A stretch of DNA of 37,357 nucleotides, taken from contig CAZCXH010000032.1 of assembly GCA_964502525.1 (NCBI GenBank), positions 1 to 37,357 on the forward strand, in the 5' to 3' direction. The notes beneath the pieces are model-generated. The model saw only the letters and a program-made list of their open reading frames with translations, made no database searches and had not been told where the DNA came from. The position numbers were made by a program, and so were the translations under genes. The first letter of the stretch is position 1. The number at the start of each line of letters is the position of its first letter. This DNA is from DATLYB01 sp964502525 (lineage in GTDB: Bacteria > Bacteroidota > Bacteroidia > Chitinophagales > CAIOSU01). Below, one piece after another: positions 1 to 9,400 of the stretch.

Positions 1-75
1 GGGTCGTTAGCTCAGTTGGTTCAGAGCGCTGCATTCACACTGCAGAGGTCACAGGTTCAAATCCTGTACGACCCA
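1..75 (+). tRNA. tRNA-Val (anticodon CAC)
   Basis: A full cloverleaf can be drawn. The acceptor stem 1-7/68-74 has seven perfect pairs, with discriminator A75. The D arm is at 10-27. The anticodon stem 29-33/41-45 closes a 7-nt loop TTCACAC with anticodon CAC at 36-38, which reads GUG (Val). The T arm 51-55/63-67 is perfect with loop TTCAAAT. CCA is not encoded. Its 3' end (57-76) is partly repeated at 20478-20496. Confidence 0.95.
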
Positions 76-110
76 CATTATAAATATTAACAATAAATAT
101 GCTTTTCGAT

Positions 111-3100
111 CTACCTTACCATTACCGCCTTGCCGTAATATGCTCCCTGCTCGGTTTGCAGGCGGTAGATAAACATGCAGTCGCAGGCTGAAGCGGGGTT
201 GAATTCAAACTGTTGTAGTTCTAATGCTTTCGCATCGCCTTCAAATAGCACAGCGAGCCGTTGCCCGGTGACACTGAATATTTCAAGTTTTACCCGTGAA
301 TCTTCCGCCAACGAAAACTCGATGTTCAATTTTTCTGAGAATGGATTGGGATAAGCCCGAATTACGGGTTCTTTCTCTTCCGCATTGTTTAATCCCTCAT
401 CACCCGCTTTTCCGGGACATCCCGTGGCAACAAAACCAAGAGATTTCAACGCGCCATTACCACAGGCATTCACGCCTCTGACAACGATGGCTCCGCTGGT
501 TGAACCTATCTGGACTTCTACTGATGTTGAACCTTGTCCGGATTGAATTACAGAGCCGGCTGGAACTGTCCAGAAGTAAGATGTTGCCCCAGCAATTGTG
601 GCGGCTGAATAGGTCTGCACCGATCCGGTGCAGGGATTATTGCTTCCTGTAATAGATGCCGAGGCAGCGGTAACGCCATATACAGTTAAGCTGCGGGATG
701 GGCCGATGCCACAGGTATTTACGGCTGATACTTTTACAGTACCAGACGTAAATGGAGGAAAGGCAATATGCACGGTGTTGTCATTCGGGGAAGGATTTAC
801 GGTAACTATGGCTCCGGCAATAGTAGTATTCCATAGATAGGATGTCGCTCCAATTACCGGACTAATACTATATGCAGATGAAGCATTACAATTATTATAA
901 CCCGGACCTGTAATTGCTCCCGGTGGGGAAGGAACGGACGTAATCGTCAAATTTCGCGCACTACTGGTAGAACAAGAGTTAGAGGCATTGACACTAAGAG
1001 TGCCGGAAGTAAATCCGCTACCGAAAGTTACTGCAACCGAATTAGAGCCTTGTCCGCTGCTGATGCTCGCTCCGGCTGGCGCAGTCCAACTGTAGGTGAT
1101 GCCGCTTACATTGGCAACGCTGTAGGCCTGGATAGTGTTAGCGCATACTGCCAATGCTTGCCCGCTAATTAATCCAGGTGTAGAGGGGGTGTTCCGCAAA
1201 ATGTTCAATGAGCGGGCTGCGCTTGCGCCACAGATATTGTTTGCCGTTACACTCAATGTGCCCGTTGTAGTAAAATTATTGTCATAGGTGACGTTAATGC
1301 TGTTAGTCCCCTGACCACCGGTGATATTGCCTCCCGTTGGCGGTGTCCAGCTATAAGTAACTCCGGCAACCAATGTAACTGAATAAGTGCGGCTATCACC
1401 GGGACAGACGCGACTGTTTCCGCCTGCCGTGCTGATGCTTCCCGGCACAGACGGAATGGATGAAATCGTCAATGAACGGGCAGAGCTGCTGCCGCATCCG
1501 TTGGTGGCGGCAACCCTTAGTATTCCTGAGATGAATCCGCTGCCAAAAGACACGGTGACCGAATTAGTTCCCTGTCCATTGCTGAAACTCGCTGCGGCTG
1601 GTGCTGTCCAGCTATAAGTGATACCGCTTACATTCGGTACGCTGTACGTTTGAGCGGTGTTTGCGCACACCAGCGATGCCGGGCCGCTGATCACTCCGGG
1701 GAATGACGGTGTGTTACGATAAATATTCAATGTGCGCGCTGCGCTTGAGCCACAGGCATTGCTTGCAGCTACTCTTAATATTCCCGATGCGGTGAAACTA
1801 TTGTCATAGGTAATATTAATAGTATTGGTACCCTGACCACCTGTGATATTGCCTCCTGCCGGTGGTGTCCAACTATACGTAACACCTGCCACGTTGCTCA
1901 CCGAGTAGGTGCGGTTATCGCCCGGACACACACTGCCGCTTCCACCGGCAACGCTTATGCCTCCCGGCATTGTAGGTATGGATGAAATCGCTAATGTGCG
2001 GGCAGCACTCGTGGTACATACGTTGACCGCAACCACGCTAAGAGAACCGGAAATAAATCCGCTGCCAAAATCAACGGAAACCGAATTGGTTCCTTGTCCG
2101 CTGATGACATTCGCTCCTGCCGGTGGTGTCCAACTGTAGGTGATGCCGGCTACATTGGTTACGCTATAGTTCTGACTGGTGTTCGCGCACACCAATAATG
2201 CCTGCCCGCTAATCAATCCGGGTGTGTAGGGCGTGTTCCGGGAAATAACGATGGAGCGGGCGATGCTTGTGCCACACGCATTGCCTGCGGTTACCCGCAT
2301 TGTGCCTGATACCATGAAATTATTATCATAGGTGACGTTAATAATATTACTGCCTTGCCCGCTTGTAATATTTCCTCCCGTGGGCGGGGTCCAGCTATAA
2401 TTAACTCCGGCAACCAATGTAACTGAATAAGTGCGTGTATCACCCGGACATATGTTGCCACTGCCACCCGTTACGGTGATACTGCTGGGAACGGACGGTG
2501 CCGGCAAAGGCGTATGAGTACAACCGGAGAAGGTATTGCACGCATCGGTAGTGCAATTGTTGCTATCATCGCAGCTTACCGGGGCATTAGCGCATCCCAA
2601 AATGGAATCGCAATTCTCTGCCGTGCATGCATTGCTATCATCGCAGTTCACCGGAGCGTGAGCGCATCCTGAAACGGAATCACAACTCTCTGTTGTGCAA
2701 ACGTTGCTATCATNNNNNNNNNNNNNNNNNNNNNNNNNNNNNNNNNNNNNNNNNNNNNNNNNNNNNNNNNNNNNNNNNNNNNNNNNNNNNNNNNNNNNNN
2801 NNNNNNNNNNNNNACGGAATCACAACTCTCTGTTGTGCAAACGTTGCTATCATCGCAGTTCACCGGGGTATGAGCGCATCCTGAAACGGAATCACAACTC
2901 TCTGTTGTGCAAACGTTGCTATCATCGCAGTTCACCGGGGCGTGAGCGCATCCTGTGATGGAATCACAACTTTCTGTTGTGCAAGCGTTGCTATCATCGC
3001 AGTTCACCGGAGCGTGAGCGCATCCTGACACCGAATCACAACTCTCCGTTGTGCAGACGCTGCTATCATCGCAGTTCACCAAGATGTGGGCGCATCCTAA

Positions 3101-4489
3101 AAGTGAATCACATTTCTCGGTGGTGCAGGCATTGCCATCATCCAAACAATCTGCATCTACAGTACATGCTGTCCCGGTTGGAATTGTTACTGTTACGTCA
3201 GGGATATTTTTGAGCGCTTCGCGGTTGTTCACATTGTCTGTAGCGAGAGTGAAAAATTTATACGAGGTGCCGCCCGTCACATTGAATGAGAAAAAAGTAT
3301 CTGTTATGCCGGTTTCATTAATCTTGAACAGCCCGTCATTCTCGGAAACATACAAATCATAATAAGCGATGCCGCAGCCTCCGGGGTCATCGGCTCCCTG
3401 CCAAGAGAGGACCACATTGGTGGAGTCGGCTCCGAAGGCAAAACCGGAGATATTGCTGGCAGGAGGCAGCGCGTCAATGATGTTAAAAATTTCGGGGGTG
3501 AGGATGGGGGCGTTGTTGTCAAAAACGATGGATGCCTCTGCGTTCAGCGTATCTCCTGTTTGGGAGGAGGGGCGGGGCTTGATGGTGAAGCTGGCAAAGC
3601 CCTGACCCGCGCCCGTGCTGTCATTCACCGGCAGCAAGCCCAGGAACGGGTCGGTGGGGGGAAGCCCGGTGGCAGGGTCTATGGCTTCGAAGAGCCAGAA
3701 CGCTTCTTTTCTGATGACATCCACACCGGCTGTCACATCTACGAAAACATCCATCGAATCACGGAGGTCGAGACGGGTAGAGTAGAATGCCAAGTTAGGG
3801 GGAACTGTGAAAATCTGGTTGGCAAAGCCAAAGCTCTCCAGCCGGAACGCGCTCATGTCGGCATGCGCGCTCAACGGATGTATGATATGCACTTTGCGCG
3901 CTGCGGCTGAAGCCTGAAGTGAATCATTCTCAAAGCGGATGGTGTAAGGCAACACGGCATTGACGGAAACCCATTTTTCCGCGCCAAAGCCGGGTGGACC
4001 GATAATGTCATTGGGGTCAACAGGTCTTATAACCTGAATTTTAATTTGACCGGGAGAATTGACGTATCTCCCGCGACCATTTTTAAGAAATGCCGGGAAG
4101 TAAGCTGTGGAACTGGCATCAATGTCGTTGCCGCAGTCCGAAGTGCAACAATCACTGATGGGGACTCTCTTTTCCCCCTCGCCCTCGCAATCATTTGCAT
4201 CCGTAATTTTTATCGTATAGGTGCCTGCTCCTAAAGGTTCAATAATAAAAGGAGCCGGAGGTACCAAATCACCCATAAAGCCATCGCTTGGACCGCTCCA
4301 TTCAAGCCGATAGGGCGCCTGCACGTTATTCACCCATACTATGATACCTCCATTGTTACCGCTGCAATCAGCCGGCAACGCTGTAAGTGTAATCTGCGCT
4401 CTGACACTATTCTGTAAAAGGAAAAGGAGTGCAACAACTGCGAGAGAAATGCAGAAAATTATTCGGTTTTGTATTTTGAATTTTTTCAT
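111..4489 (-). CDS. Modular secreted adhesin-like protein with T9SS sorting domain, broken by an assembly gap
   Basis: One gene split by the N gap at 2714-2813. Start chosen at the ATG at 4487-4489 (MKKFKIQ), which gives a clean signal peptide ending near Ala31-Gln32; an ATG at 4510 is also in frame. Domains in order: an SprB-like Ig fold (about 33-110); a domain with DPNDIIGPPGFG and PYTIRFEND motifs (about 155-340), known from large secreted Bacteroidota proteins; a fibronectin-III-like domain (about 345-435); at least eight 24-aa Cys repeats of the type CDDSN.CTTESCDS..GCAH.PV, resembling the Dictyostelium CTDC repeat; about eight PKD/Ig-like domains of 80-90 aa, each with the core TYSWTPP.G; and a C-terminal T9SS type A sorting domain (YPNPFSEKLNIEF to the end). 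It is the last gene of the minus-strand block and probably cell-surface attached or secreted through T9SS. An adhesive role is inferred from architecture; no catalytic motif was seen. True length is unknown because the gap lies in a repeat. Confidence 0.88.
880..2460 (-). repeat. 522-bp higher-order repeat of paired PKD/Ig-like domains
   Basis: Within the adhesin gene the same local sequence recurs at 934, 1456 and 1978 (plus-strand anchor ATGGATGAAATCG and its variants), a constant step of 522 bp or 174 codons. Each unit encodes two alternating Ig/PKD-like domains: one with GG-N-IT-GQGTN-I-V-YDN-F, the other with A-SGQGTNSV-V-FGSGF. The pair, not the single domain, is the unit that was duplicated. 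Confidence 0.85.
2507..3150 (-). repeat. Tandem 72-bp repeat encoding Cys-rich CTDC-like units
   Basis: Direct repeats of 72 bp (24 codons) in the adhesin gene, for instance units starting with the same bases near 2851, 2923, 2995 and 3067 on the plus strand. Each encodes a unit with five or six Cys in the pattern C-DD-N-C-T-E-C-D-GCAH. The central units are almost identical in DNA while the outer ones diverge, typical of unequal exchange. Five units are visible before the gap and three after it in coding order, with the two nearest the gap partial. Confidence 0.9.
2714..2813. other. Assembly gap of exactly 100 N
   Basis: Exactly 100 N characters, the usual placeholder for a gap of unknown size. 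Both edges lie inside the 72-bp tandem repeat of the adhesin gene. The coding frame differs by one between the two sides, so 100 is not the true length. Confidence 0.97.
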
Positions 4490-4539
4490 AGTGGTCTTCC
4501 CAATAATCAATTTTATGATTTTTAAATACTGATTATTTT

Positions 4540-5208
4540 TTATCCAACTCCTGACCCAAACAGATTGCTTGATTCAGGACCGCCACATTTAGCATCAATT
4601 TCAGCAGTTCCAACTGATAAAGCATCTACATTAACAAATTCCAGATTATTTCTGACTTTCGTCAGAGAAATTTTTACCATCCCCTCATGGTTGTTTTTTA
4701 TAAATATTCCTCCTTTATAGGGATCAGGTTTTATATCAATTCTAACCATGTCCACATCCGCCTTTCTAACCGATTTCCATGGAATGGAAGAACCATCTCC
4801 CGGGTTTCCGGGCAAATTAGTGACGTCATCGAAGCCATATCTTGATCCATCCGCATCAATAAACTCCGCGCTTTCATACTCTGCGACTGTTACTTCCACC
4901 TTATCCTTGATGTGAATTTCGAAATTGTTGCCGGTAACCGTCAGATAGTATATTGTTGTTTCAGTAGGAGTTGCAACCGGATTGCGCGCTTTTATATCAT
5001 CCAAAGTGCCGTCATCGGGCTCCCATGTATAGCACCAGTCGTCTGGAGCCGTTTCGTTGCCAAGCGTTACAGGGGTTTCAGGAACGCAAACGACCGTATC
5101 CTTTCCGGCAAGTTCATCGAATGTAGAACCCGGTTGGGCGGAGGATACATAATGTAATCCCGACACGCAAAAAACCAATACTAATTTCAAAGCTATTTTA
5201 TTTCCCAT
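4540..5208 (-). CDS. Secreted PKD-like protein, paralogue of the metalloprotease N-terminus
   Basis: A 222-aa protein with a signal peptide (MGNKIALKLVLVFCVSGL... ending near SSAQ) and a PKD-like domain (GKDTVVCVPETPVTLG, CYTWEP, TIYYLTVTG). The same order of motifs opens the upstream metalloprotease (GKDTTICTPGSPVTIG, CYTWES, TTYYLTVTG), and similarity continues through a YGFDD segment and a GT.E..CG segment. It then stops where the other protein continues into its catalytic region. No protease motif and no T9SS tail are seen. The gene follows the metalloprotease by 5 nt and precedes the adhesin gene by about 50 nt, so co-transcription is likely. It may be a shortened duplicate or a non-catalytic partner. 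No known function recognised. Confidence 0.75.
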   Translation of the reverse strand: MGNKIALKLVLVFCVSGLHYVSSAQPGSTFDELAGKDTVVCVPETPVTLGNETAPDDWCYTWEPDDGTLDDIKARNPVATPTETTIYYLTVTGNNFEIHIKDKVEVTVAEYESAEFIDADGSRYGFDDVTNLPGNPGDGSSIPWKSVRKADVDMVRIDIKPDPYKGGIFIKNNHEGMVKISLTKVRNNLEFVNVDALSVGTAEIDAKCGGPESSNLFGSGVG

Positions 5209-5213
5209 TTTTA

Positions 5214-6395
5214 TTACCTAATAATATCCCATTGGCATTTTCGAAGTTTATCCCTCTGAGACCAACAGTTTTTGCCTGTCATTAGATTCTGATGATCCAC
5301 AAATGATATACATGAGAGTGCACCCGGGTCAACGCAATTGAACTGAGGATGACTTAATCCTAAAGAATGGCCTAATTCATGGGCAATTATACTCAACACA
5401 TTATCATAATGGCCATCTTCGCTAAATATATTTATCAAAGATATGAATCCATAATTGTTACCAATGTCATTAAATCCTAACGCACCGTGGTCAATAATCA
5501 TATTCGGAAAAAATAACGTTTTGCCAGTCCCTGTTGGACATCCGGATATTATCAAATCAGACTCCTCCGGCATATCCAAAATAGGATTATTATTTAAATT
5601 AAAATTTAATTCACAGACCGAAGGCTCAATCGTAACTGACCATTCTACACATGCCTGAGCATAGGCGTGATCTAAATATAATTCAAGTGCAGGGGCAAAA
5701 AAGGGAATTGGCACACTTGTCTCTTCATCGTCTTCCCGAACTTCCACTAAGGATAGGGTAATAGGTAAAATATCATAAACTGCAACTTTCAATGAACATG
5801 ATTCGCACAGTAAAGGTCCATCCTTCGTTCCGCACCTGGCTTCAATGGTTCCTTCTCCCGTATTGTAAACTTGTATTCCAAATGTATATTCCCCTGACGA
5901 AGGAACCCGATTTACAAGAGTATAAAAGGATTCCTCGCCATCAGCTAAATATACTCCCTTGAATTCAGAAGGAGGGTTGGTTTTCACAATGGCAGTTGTA
6001 GAGGAAAGAGTGGCAACGCTTATCCAGGGACCGTCACTCGATTTATCGTCAAACCCGTATCCTCCTAAACTTGACTGATCTTCTTCAAATGTTACGGACT
6101 CAATATCATAAACTGAAACAGTTACATCATCCTCATCTGTAAAGCTAAAATTCGGGCCGGTGACAGTGAGATAGTACGTGGTTGTTACTGTAGGGCTTAC
6201 CTCCGGAGTCGCAAGTTTGCTGCTAAAAGTACCATCACTTGACTCCCAGGTATAACAATAGTCAGGGTTATCTTCAGTACCGATGGTCACCGGAGACCCC
6301 GGAGTACAGATGGTCGTATCCTTCCCCGCATCAGCCTGCGAGAAAACCACGAAACAGGAGGCGGTTAGCATTAATAAAAGCAATTCTTTTTTCAT
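5214..6395 (-). CDS. Secreted zinc metalloprotease (metzincin-like) with PKD-like domain
   Basis: A 393-aa protein. The signal peptide (MKKELLLLMLTASCFVVFSQ) is followed by a PKD-like domain (about 22-97), a middle beta-rich region, and a C-terminal catalytic domain. That domain has the zinc-binding motif HELGHSLGLSHP at 339-350 (His339, Glu340, His343, His349) and a downstream NLMTG (Met372) that fits a metzincin Met-turn. The protein ends soon after, with several Cys (C..QRDKLRKCQW) typical of small secreted proteases. No T9SS sorting tail is present, so how it crosses the outer membrane is unclear. It starts 30 nt after the giant gene and lies 5 nt before the next gene, which suggests one operon. 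Processing of the neighbouring surface proteins is a plausible but untested role. The exact peptidase family (M43-like or other) cannot be fixed from motifs alone. Confidence 0.85.
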   Translation of the reverse strand: MKKELLLLMLTASCFVVFSQADAGKDTTICTPGSPVTIGTEDNPDYCYTWESSDGTFSSKLATPEVSPTVTTTYYLTVTGPNFSFTDEDDVTVSVYDIESVTFEEDQSSLGGYGFDDKSSDGPWISVATLSSTTAIVKTNPPSEFKGVYLADGEESFYTLVNRVPSSGEYTFGIQVYNTGEGTIEARCGTKDGPLLCESCSLKVAVYDILPITLSLVEVREDDEETSVPIPFFAPALELYLDHAYAQACVEWSVTIEPSVCELNFNLNNNPILDMPEESDLIISGCPTGTGKTLFFPNMIIDHGALGFNDIGNNYGFISLINIFSEDGHYDNVLSIIAHELGHSLGLSHPQFNCVDPGALSCISFVDHQNLMTGKNCWSQRDKLRKCQWDIIR

Positions 6396-6425
6396 CTCAA
6401 ATTGGCTTATTGCTTAACTAAATAT

Positions 6426-9400
6426 CTATTCAAATAATCTCAAGCGTATAAATCCTTCGTGGTTGGGCGCCTTCACCACTATGGTAAGATGCGCTGTCAC
6501 CCCTGGTCTGAAGACATCTGTCGGACCCTCAAGCTCCCGGAAATTCAAATCCAGGACGGTTCGCTCTGAGTGGAACTCTTCCAATGGAAATGCCAACGGC
6601 TCTCCTGAGAGGGCGACAATTCTTCTGTGCGGATTAGGCAGGTCAATGTTGCCGGTGTTGGTGATGTGCACTGAAACTGAAACAGGAGTATTTTTCAGCG
6701 TGAAGGATGGCGCCCTGACACTTATGGTGAAGCTGCTGTCGCTGCCTGCCACCACAAACAAGCCGCTTTCCAATACAGCTTCCTGGTTATCGGGCTTTTT
6801 CACTATCAGGTCATACACACCCGTATCCGCTCCAAGAAGAGCGAAGGTGGCGAATATTTCGGTTGATTTGACGTAGCGTACCCGGTTCGCAACAATCGGT
6901 GCTTCAAGATCGGAAGACCTTAATTCCGCCTGCATGTCATTGGTAAACTTCACGCCCTTGATCCGCACGGTTGCATTGCCGGAGTTGCCGACTACGTTGG
7001 CATCCACCGAACGTATCTGAAATTCGAGCAGTTCAGCGTAAAGGCTTATGTTCTGCATGGTGTCAGCCGGAGTGTTGCCATAGGCAAGAGTATATTGCGT
7101 TCCTTCCCTTAAATCAGGGATCACCATTTCCTGGTTGCCTTGGTAAGGGGTGTCGTGCTTATGCTGATAAACCGTTCTGGATGGCAATTGCCCGTGCCTG
7201 GCATAAATCTCGTTAAAGGCTGAAGCCGAATCGCCTTTGAGGGTTACCAGAATATCCTTCCCAGAAAGCGTATCGTTGATTTCAATCCTGTAATAAAGGT
7301 TGCTGTTATTTTTCAAAGTATCGGGAGTAAGCACATTCAGGGGCAATTCCGGCACGTCAACCCGCAGCCGGGAGTGCGACACCCCGGTGTTGTTATTTTC
7401 GCTTGCTTCTATTTTCCTGTTAGTAGCGTCCGTTCGCACGATAACATAGTAATCACCAACGGGAACATTGTTCAGCGCAGCTTCAATGCTCTGCTGCAAG
7501 CTGAATTGAGGCGGTATATTCACCTCATCGCGCTTGCGCATGCCAAGAAAAATATCCGAAACATCCCATGCGGTATCCTCTGACAAATAAACGGCATCAT
7601 CCAGACCGCCAAGCGCGCTCTTGATATGCTCGATGTTTTTAACCACCCAATGGACCAATAAGAGCTGACCAGAATAGTAAGTGACGCTGTCATTGAATGA
7701 CACGTCCGTCACCGTAAGGTCGCATATTTCCTGCGGGTCAATCTGCAGCATCCCGAAGGCGGTGTTGTTATTTTCTCCGTTGTTCTCATAGATTTGATTG
7801 TTATCATCCGTCCGCATCAGCACCACGCGGTTGGCAGGAAACATATTATTGTTGCCAAAGTTTGGCAAATCGAGAATTGCGGTGTGCGAGTAGCTTGCGC
7901 CCGCGGGCAATGAATCAGGATAAACGTAACTGCCCAGTTCCTGATCATTGCCGCCAATGCTAAAATCTGTTGATAAATAGAAACTCTCTGTCCAGGAGTT
8001 AGGCAGGGCAGTGGTATCGCCTTGATTGGTAACTGTCCACGACACAGTAATGGGATCCTGATTGATGGCGCTGACCGGCACCTGGAAATCGGTGATAACC
8101 AGATCGGGCGAAGGCGACAACTCTACATGGGTTTGCACCGGAGCGCCTTCAGAATCGTTAACTGCCCTGAAATTGTTCTGACGCGATGTATCAGAAGCAG
8201 CCAGATAAGTATGATCGGTTACCATGAGGAAATAAAAGTCGCCAGAGATGCCGTTGGGAACCGAAAAACGCTCGGAGGCAGAATAGGACTCTCCGTTTCC
8301 GAGTGCCGCATCACGCTGCCACTGCCTGATAAGAATATCTGATGAGTCCCACACCGCGTCAACGGAAAAATAAAGGGCATCAAACCACTGAGCATGCCCC
8401 CATAACCTGGTGGAAACTCCGGCATTAGTAACCGTCCAATTTACGGTTGACAATGTTCCTGACGATAATGTATTATTCAGGACTAATGAGGCCACGGCAA
8501 GGTCAACCCTTCCGGGTGAAGATACAAACAAGGGTCCCGCCCGTTGAATATTGTCATGCTCTCCGTCAAATTCAAATATGGCATCGCCATTATCCAGCTT
8601 CACAAAGAGATAGCAATCTCCCGAGTCGGCTGGAGCGCCCAGCAGCAAGGGAGGCGGCATTTGAACCGTGGCGAGCAATTGATAATTGGAGCCCGGCAAA
8701 AGGTTAAAGGTGTTCGTAACGCTCTTGAGCAGTTTCGCGGTGGAATCGCTGAAGTCAGGCTGAGTGGAAACGTAAAGCAAATCGTTCCATATCGCTTCAT
8801 TAATCCCGGCATTGCCGGTGTTTTCAACCGTTACGGCAATCTGCACATTGTCTCCCGCCCGGATGGGTGGATCAGGTAACGCAAACTGCGCAACCGTCAG
8901 ATCAGGAGTTGAAGGAGGATAAAGAAAGATGCTTGCAGACGAAATATTGTTGTCTTCGCTATTTCCCTCAAAAACAGCTTCAGCAAAATCAGTTTCAACA
9001 AAAATGTAGCATTGCCCTGAAATCTGCCTCGGCAATCTGACTAAGAGCTGTTGATGCAGGGTATCACCGGAAAAGGTATTCTTGATCTCTCTTTCTGCCG
9101 TCATGCCCAGTAAGATGACCGAATCGGGATTAGGGTGGCGGCTGAGATAAACCCTGTCGCGCAATTCCGAGGACGCAAGAATGCTCCCGGGACCATTGTT
9201 CCGCACCACCCATTCAACAAGAATAACTTTTCCCGCAGAGTCGGCAGCGGGGGCAGCAACAGAAGCCACCTGCAAGTCCGGGTTCAGCAAGGTGAATGTG
9301 CTGTCGCTTCTCGCCACGTTGTTGTCTTCTCCCCCATGCTCATAAATCCGGTCATTGTCGTCAACAAGAACATAAATATAATATTTGCCGGAAGGCAAAT

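Noticed and set aside
2627..3213. Direct repeats that could be mistaken for a CRISPR array
   Set aside because: The 72-bp units are contiguous, without unique spacers, and keep one reading frame in the adhesin gene. They are protein-coding tandem repeats.
3560..3910. Plus-strand frame of 116 codons opposite the adhesin gene
   Set aside because: It lies opposite a clearly coding minus-strand region with good domain matches, and its translation has no recognisable motif.
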